NCBI GenBank assembly: GCA_037953625.1
Contig: CM075655.1
Span: 20,726,001-20,790,000, forward strand
DNA from: Crotalaria pallida
Lineage: Eukaryota > Streptophyta > Magnoliopsida > Fabales > Fabaceae
Length of the DNA stretch: 64,000 nucleotides
Direction: 5' to 3'
Part shown: piece by piece, positions 58,017 to 64,000 of the stretch
Position numbering within the stretch: the first letter of the stretch is position 1
Layout: each line of letters starts with the position of its first letter
The notes under the pieces: model-generated
Told to the model about the DNA's origin: nothing
What the model saw: the letters and a program-made list of their open reading frames with translations, nothing else
Database searches by the model: none
Made by a program: the position numbers and the translations under genes

Positions 58017-58302
58017 GAGTGAAGGGACACTTTGGTCCCTCAAGTTTTTCGACAGGGACACTTTAGTCCCTCAAGAAATTTAATTCATTTTTGGTCCTCC
58101 ATGTTTTCCAAAAGAACCAATTTATTCCCTCATGTTTTCCAAAAATACCAATTTAATCTCTCAACGAAGTGGTTAACAAAAATAGGACAGGGACTAAATT
58201 GATGCTTTTGGAAAACTTTGGGGACTAAAAATGAATTAAATTTCTTTAGGGACTAAAGTGTCTCTGTCGAAAAACTTGAGGGACCAAAGTGTCCCTTCAC
58301 TC
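58017..58302. mobile_element. MITE with long inverted termini
   Basis: The left arm GAGTGAAGGGACACTTTGG... and right arm ...CCAAAGTGTCCCTTCACTC pair for about 100 bases with few mismatches (also CTTGAGGGA, CTCAAGTTTTTCGACAG). It is 286 bp. Confidence 0.9.
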
Positions 58303-58393
58303 TTAAATTTTTCATTAAAAAAACCCACAAGTCGTAACCACGTGTCGTATTCTTCTACATTTACCAAAAACGTAATGACTATTCTCATATCTC

Positions 58394-58398
<5 letters not shown>

Positions 58399-58432
<34 letters not shown>
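58399..58432. repeat. (TA)n microsatellite
   Basis: A pure dinucleotide run of about 34 bases. Confidence 0.95.
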
Positions 58433-58435
<3 letters not shown>

Positions 58436-58726
58436 ATTTTACAATTATTACAATTATTACGAAAATTAGTTAAGAGCATATAACCTTCTCAAATTCATAA
58501 AAAACTGAATTACTATAAAAAAGTTGCATTAAAAATAAAATAGAAATTTAAATGAAACCACAATAAAAAAACTAGAAATAATTGTATTGTACTAAAAATA
58601 AAAAATTAATTAACTTTTTCTTATTTTTAAAACCAATCTTGCCTTAAAAGAAGAGAGTTTAATCCAATACTACTTTATTTTTGTCATGATCCGATTTGAA
58701 AATCAAATACTTTTGTTTGTATTACT

Positions 58727-58855
58727 GCATATTCCGAATAAGGCTAGAAGTTGTGATCGAGTCACCATAGAAATAGTCGCAGCTTATCCAAAGATGAAAA
58801 TATGGCTAGAAGTTGTGATCGAGTCACCATATTACTGCATATTCTGAATAAGCTA
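58727..58855. repeat. Local direct duplication
   Basis: GGCTAGAAGTTGTGATCGAG plus TCACCATA occurs at 58742-58769 and 58804-58831, and TTACTGCATATTC-GAATAAG occurs before the first and after the second copy, giving an ABxBA-like arrangement. Confidence 0.85.
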
Positions 58856-58859
58856 TATT

Positions 58860-59620
58860 GAAAATGACTGCATACTGATAAGTGAAACACTAGTCGAAAA
58901 TATGGACAATTGTTTCAAAACTTGGCTATTCCAAGAAGATGGTAAAAAAATTGCAAAAGTAAAACAAAATTTTAAAAAATCCATTTAATGATTTCTCATA
59001 TACATCAATCAATTAACAATCAACTTATTTAATGCATTTTACATTGATCAATTATTTACAATTCAAAATTTGCAATTTTAAGTTTTTTCATTAATTATTT
59101 AAAGAGTAATTGATCATTGTTTTAAAGCAAATACATTTTTACAATAGTAGTGGTAAGGATTAACTTGATTGACGTTTTCCTATCTCAGGGACTAAATTGT
59201 TATTTCAATAAAGTTAGGGACTAAATTGATCGACGCCTACAAAGTCAGGAATAATTTAGACCAATTACTCATTATTTTAACTTTAGTTTGAGAAAAAATT
59301 GTCATTTTTTTTTACCATTCTGTGAAACAGAGGAAGTATAAAAATTGCCACGATGCACCCGCGACTAGTAAAGAAGTCTAGCTATTAAATTTAATCAAGA
59401 AATGGCCTGACACAATATACTCCGCAAAAGAACCAAGTTAACATTCCAATCGGCTACAATTCCATTGAACATATTGTTCGAACAAATATAGAATAGTAAA
59501 AGTCTGTCTATTGAAAAGTCTAAGTTTAAAGGGGAAATGATACTGAAACAAGTTTAACAGAAACAATCAAAGAAACAAAATTGTAAAACAAGCAAATCGA
59601 ATATAATAATCCTAACCATC
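58860..59620. other. 3' flank of the L8 gene
   Basis: Mostly AT-rich. The L8 3' UTR should lie in the right part. A decayed MITE-like phrase (GGGACTAAATTGATCGACG) is at about 59218. Confidence 0.5.
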
Positions 59621-59623
59621 TTA

Positions 59624-61371
59624 TCAAGCCTTATCAGCTTTGGAAGCAGCTGAAGCAGCTTGTCCCCTAAGACGTCCAGTCCTCTTGGCAGCAATGAGAC
59701 CAACCTTCTGTCCAGGAGGAGCGTCACGCCTAACAGTACTTGCATGACCAATGTGTTGGTGATTACCTCCTCCGTGAGGATGCTCAACTGGGTTCATAGC
59801 CACACCACGAACCTTAGGCCAGCAATTTCTCTTCACCCTAAACTTGTGGTAAGCATTACCAGCTTTGAGAAGGGGCTTCTCAGTTCTTCCACCACCTGCA
59901 ACTTGCCCGATCATGGCCCTACAGTCACTTGGAACAATCTTCTTTGCACCTGATGGAAGCTTGATCCTGTCACAATGAGCACAGAGATTGTTAAACTTCA
60001 ACAGAGACCATTTCTCAGACCCTTGTCATCAATAAATTATGCCAGTACTTAAAAGCAACACCATTATTTCAAGATAACATCTAATCTCACTTCACATGTC
60101 TTGGCACTTAAAGCTATAATGTGAAGCAAGATCATTAAAAAATTCATCCTGAAATAGCAAAGATAAACAAAAACAATATGACAAATTAACATGGGATAGC
60201 AAAATAGGAGATAATCAATCTGCACCATAGACTTCAACAGAACCAAGGACAAACTCAACACATCATAAAAGCCATTACACCAATTGATCCAATTTTCATA
60301 CAGTTCCCATCAATAAATCATTTTACAGACTTTAAAAAAATCGAAGATTTGGAACCACACTTACGAAATCCATCTTCAACTTCCAACAAACATCATAAAC
60401 ATCATTTAAATTTTAATCAGTATGTAATGAAAAATAAGCAAGGATAGTTGAAAATAGATAATGACATTACAAAAACTAATCAAATACAGTACAACATAAT
60501 TAAATGCAAGAGCAGCAACACTATTCACTACAGTACCAAAGTGTCTTTCGAAAAATACACCAACTAATAATCCGTACGAGCTTGAAAAATAGCAATTGAT
60601 TGGATTCGAACTTACAAACTCCATTTCCAACTCCAAACAATAAGCAAGGTGATTAAAAATAGATAAGATAAATCAAATTTCATAAATTTCAATTAAAAAG
60701 CATCATAACAACAATGTCACAATCAAATTTAAAATCATTATACTAATCAAACAAGTCACACATCATCGAGTTATTCAGTGCCCGTTGGATTCCCCAAAAT
60801 TGATTCTGGGAGGCAGAAGCCGAAGCAGAAGCTACTTACAGTTGCTTCACATCCAACAAAATTAGACTTAATGTGAATTTCCACCGCGAAACCAAACATG
60901 CACTCAATTTGAATGACGAAAAAGAACATACCTAGAGGTATCATTGTCAGGGTTGTGGCTAATAACAATGGCATAATCGCCGGAGCATCTGGCGAAAACA
61001 CCGCGATCCCCAACGTGGTGCTCGACGTTGCAAATGACAGCTCCTTCAGGGATGGATCTAATGGGCAAGACATTACCAACAACAAGATTGGCTTTCTTAC
61101 CACAGTAAATGAACTGACCAGTGTAGATACCTTCGGCAGCGACGAAGAGCTCGTTCTGCTTCTTGTACCTGAAGGGGTGACGGAAACTGACCTTGGCGAG
61201 TGGGGCACCGCGGCCAGGGTCGTGGATGACGTCGGTGACGACGCCCTTGAGGTAGCCGTTGCGCTCGCCGAAGTCGAGGCTGCGGAACCTGGCGGGACCC
61301 TTGCGGTGGTGGGTGTGGGATTTGAAGACTGAACCGGCACCTTTACGCTGAGCACGGATCACGCGTCCCAT
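59624..61371 (-). CDS. RPL8: 60S ribosomal protein L8 (uL2)
   Basis: Two exons, 61371-60932 and 59966-59624 (GT-AG, phase 2 split in an Arg codon), 260 residues, the usual plant length. uL2 is a core protein of the large cytosolic ribosomal subunit near the peptidyl-transferase centre. Visible are the start MGRVIRAQRKGAGSVFKSH, HRKGPARFRSLDFGERNGY, DPGRGAPLAKVSFRHPFRYK, and near the C-terminus VAMNPVEHPHGGGNHQHIGH, which contains the conserved His loop, then the basic tail TGRLRGQAASAASKADKA. No key residue is missing and the frame is intact, so it should be functional. The about 1 kb intron (59967-60931) is AT-rich. Confidence 0.97.
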
Positions 61372-61454
61372 TGTTGCGGCGGCTGGGGGAGAAGATAACA
61401 AACAACCACTCACCTTACTTATGGAGATGTGCAGAAATGATGAAGGAAGGAGGA

Positions 61455-61474
61455 TTAGGGTTTGACATATAAAG
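61455..61474 (-). promoter_or_regulatory. L8 promoter: TATA box and telo-box
   Basis: On the minus strand CTTTATATG (61474-61467) is followed by AAACCCTAA (61463-61455), the telo-box typical of plant ribosomal-protein gene promoters and leaders. Confidence 0.75.
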
Positions 61475-61518
61475 GGATGCAATGCACCGTTCTCAAGCTC
61501 TATGGACCAATGAAATGA

Positions 61519-61568
61519 AGCCCATAATGGTTTGGGTCAATTTAGAACCATATAGTTGGAGTTGGGCT
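61519..61568. promoter_or_regulatory. Site II (TGGGCY) motifs of the L8 promoter
   Basis: TGGGCT occurs on minus at 61524-61519 and on plus at 61563-61568. Site II together with a telo-box is the growth-linked (TCP-bound) promoter pattern of plant translation genes. Confidence 0.6.
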
Positions 61569-61626
61569 AAGAAGACAAGTTGAGTTGAGGGGTCAAATGA
61601 ATCAAAAATAGATAAATAAATAAAGG

Positions 61627-62842
61627 TTTATTTATGTCTGGAATCCCCGTAGTTTGGACCTCTTTTGTGAGATACTCCTATGTTTTTTTTCAATGAATAT
61701 ACTCCTATAGTTTACTTCGATTAGGTATTTGCCCCCACCTGGGTGAGCTGGACAGTCGAAGTTCCACCTGGAGCCACGTGTTACACGTGTATAACACGTG
61801 GCAATCACTTAAATTTTTTTTTAAATTAAAAAAATAATAAAACAATGGAATAAACCAATAAACTAAAAAAAACGTGGCTTATTATAATCCCTCTCATTTC
61901 CTTCCATTCGATCCATCTATCTCTCTCGTTCTTTTTCTCTCACTCACAACCAGCATCTCTCTCCGGCGTTCTCACTCCATATCCCACGGTGTAGCTGTCA
62001 TCCTCTCCCTTCTTCAGTCGTTCGCTTCTCGGTCATGAAGTCCTCCAGCTCCATATTTGCAGCTTTTTCGAGGTCACCATTTGGGATCAAGTTGGCATGC
62101 GAAAATGAGCAGCACAAGAGCAATTGACATTTTTATTATAAAAATGAAAAAAAACATCAAATAGGATAGAAACAGGTGAAGTAGAAGATGAAGCTTTGAA
62201 AAAGGAACATACATACAGAAGAATATACCCATGTCAAGGGACATATAGTGTTTTCATTTCCAGAAAATTGATTAATCAAGCACATACATTAATTCTTTGA
62301 CACATCATTTCATCTAAATTATAGAATTCAATCTTTGCATGGTATATCAGCAAATTGATTTCGATTGTTTTTTTTGTTTATTAGTTTATTCTATTATTTT
62401 ATTTTATTTTTTTCAATTTAAAAAAAATTAAGTGACAGCCACAGCCACGTGTATAACACGTGGTTCCAGGTGGAGCTCCGGCGGTCCAGCTCACCCAAAA
62501 ACTCGTCTAAAAAGGAGCTGGGGGCAAATACCTAATCGGAGTAAACTATAGGGGTATATTCATTGAAAAAAAAAACATAGGGGTATCACACAAAGAGGTC
62601 CAAACTACAGGGACCTCAGACATAATTAAACTTTTTTTTTAATTTAAAAAAAAATTAAGAGACTGCCACGTGGAGCTCCGGCGATCCAGCTCACCCAAAA
62701 ACTCACGCGGAAAAGGAGTTGGGGGCAAATACCTAACCGGAGTAAACTACAGGAGTATATTCATTGAAAAAAAAACATAGGGGTATTTCACAAAAGAGGT
62801 CCAAACTACAGGGACCCCAGACATAATTAAGCCATAAATAAA
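61627..62842. mobile_element. Mutator-like element with duplicated right terminus
   Basis: The left terminal repeat (61627-61808) is inverted relative to two successive copies on the right (about 62440-62635 and 62640-62842). All contain CAATGAATATACTCC or its complement, GGGGGCAAATACCTAA, GTCCAGCTCACCCA and CCACGTG words. The centre (61880-62130) has CT-rich leader-like sequence that may be captured, but no recognisable protein. Confidence 0.7.
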
Positions 62843-63278
62843 CGTGGGAAATTATTTCGACTCTCAACTGTATGTAACATTAAATGCTTACATTACATAC
62901 ATACAATTTTTTTTATTTACAATTCCTAGATACTGAATAGATAATCAACGTAATTTAATCATCAACATAATATAAAATAGGAGAAGTTGAGGTAAATATG
63001 ATTTTCTTCCTAAAACATCTCTCATTTTTCCTCCTAATGATGTTTTCCCTCCTAAGCCTATAATTAATGATAAGTTTTCTTATTTTACATCTGAGTCGTC
63101 CATCAGATTGGGTTAAAATTGAATCTTAACCGTTCATATAGAAGTTTCCTCTCTCTTTCCTTCTTCATTTTTTGTTCGGTTCCCCTCTCTCTTCGTTCAA
63201 TTCCTCTCTGTCTCTCGTCTCCCTCATTCTCGGCCCTCATTCTCTCTCTCCCTCTCTCAACCACACTCATCAAAGAAA
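62843..63278. other. Spacer with CT-rich leader-like end
   Basis: AT-rich, then strongly CT-rich from about 63140 to 63270, as plant 5' UTRs often are. The minus-strand open frame across it is Arg/Glu-rich by composition. Confidence 0.5.
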
Positions 63279-63850
63279 ATGGACTCTTCGGGTAGAGAGC
63301 AAAAGATGACGATGGGGAAGAAACCACACACCGATCATTATCATCATCATGTTGGGATTAAAATCAAAGGTATGAAGTTTTTATTTGTACCAAATAAAAG
63401 GAATGCATGTTTGAAGAATCCTGGAAGAGAGAAATGAATACACTTTTGCACAAATCCTAATATGAAATTGTTGCATGTTTAATTTTTTTTTGTTATTTGA
63501 TAAAATAAATTTTTAAATCATCTATATATTTATCAGTTTTTTAGTTTGTTTTTGTTAATAGGTTGTAAATCAGTATAGATGGCCTGAATCATTAGTCATT
63601 ACCATGTGACATTATATATGGTAAGTTCCTTTCTAAAATTATTTATTTTTGAGTACAATGTTGACCCTATTTCATTACTGCTTTTTTCATATGTTCATAC
63701 TATATATATTGTTTGATACATTTCCTGTCCATCAGGTGCATCTTCTATTGGTTCTATCAATTCAGAATTTATTGCTTCATTTTCGATTGCTGCTGGGAAG
63801 AATTTATTGCATCATTTTGATTCAGAGGAGTCTGGTCCTGAAATAATTAG
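63279..63850 (+). CDS. Possible first exons of an unidentified gene at the right edge
   Basis: An ATG at 63279 follows a CT-rich leader and opens MDSSGREQKMTMGKKPHTDH; the exon would end at 63369 before GTATGAAG. A second exon from 63736 (after TCCATCAG) keeps the phase and reads GASSIGSINSEFIASFSIAA then DSEESGPEIIRRP. The remainder would lie beyond the window. I do not recognise a family; His-rich and Ser-rich stretches give no function. The 5' leader and splice borders support a gene, the lack of known motifs argues for caution. Confidence 0.3.
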
Positions 63851-64000
63851 AAGGCCTTTGCTTTTCCATTATATTTGCTTGGAAATTTTTCCTCTATATC
63901 TTTTCTTCAAAACACAAGATTCATTGAAATTGTGTTCGTTACTAATTCAGTAATTTAATGATGCTGTGACAGTGGTGCTGCCGGAATTCTAGGGAAGAAT

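Noticed and set aside
60771..61355. Minus- and plus-strand ORFs overlapping L8 exon 1
   Set aside because: Shadows of the ribosomal-protein frame; the real frame has the conserved uL2 motifs and splice borders.

Overview
The window is nuclear DNA of a flowering plant. Introns have GT-AG borders, and the genes are typically plant: a Pin1 isomerase without a WW domain, a secreted MSRA5-type methionine sulfoxide reductase, and cytosolic ribosomal protein uL2. The AT-rich spacers are full of plant LTR retrotransposons, Stowaway-type MITEs, Mutator-like elements, SINEs and Helitron ends. A eudicot is clear; a legume is my guess from protein flavour and repeat style, and I cannot prove it.

Four host genes can be built exon by exon. 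(1) A plus-strand six-exon gene (17596-22365) for a 205-residue coiled-coil protein with an N-myristoylation-like start, function unknown to me. (2) Minus-strand PIN1-type prolyl isomerase (30333-26325), two exons split by a 3.6 kb intron. (3) Minus-strand MSRA5-like protein (45025-40927), four exons. (4) Minus-strand 60S ribosomal protein L8/uL2 (61371-59624), two exons, with telo-box and site II motifs upstream. A possible first exon of a fifth gene lies near the right edge (63279). These are unrelated housekeeping-type genes, not a cluster or pathway.

Layout: 1-6.35 kb is the broken 3' half of a Tekay/Del-like chromovirus with its long 3' LTR. 6.4-7.4 kb is an unclassified repeat with GGTCGTA motifs. 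9.7-10.7 kb holds three tandem, diverged hairpin units. 11.2-13.7 kb is a degenerate LTR. 14.1-17.4 kb is an inverted-repeat element carrying a small Helitron with a duplicated 5' end. 23.3-25.4 kb has gypsy remnants, including a primer-binding site and a minus-strand LTR split by a 122 bp LTR-like insertion. 30.6-32.8 kb is a Pack-MULE-like element with a captured BRO1/ALIX fragment and a nested solo LTR. 32.8-38.9 kb is one solo LTR split by another solo LTR and a GC-rich foldback element. 45.5-46.9 kb is a second Pack-MULE candidate with a C2H2 zinc-finger fragment. 47.5-57.0 kb is a Tekay-like solo LTR holding a 5'-truncated Tat-lineage element with an antisense accessory ORF, itself interrupted by a copia solo LTR. 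61.6-62.8 kb is a third Mutator-like element with a duplicated right terminus.

The most interesting pattern is shared by the Tekay-like LTRs. Each carries its own perfect palindrome (built on CTCGAG, ATCGAT, GTGCAC/ACCGGT or AACCGGTT), in two relatives just after a conserved anchor, and mid-LTR arrays of further palindromes or hairpins. The backbone is conserved while the palindrome is swapped. All calls are by eye from the sequence; no database search or alignment was run.
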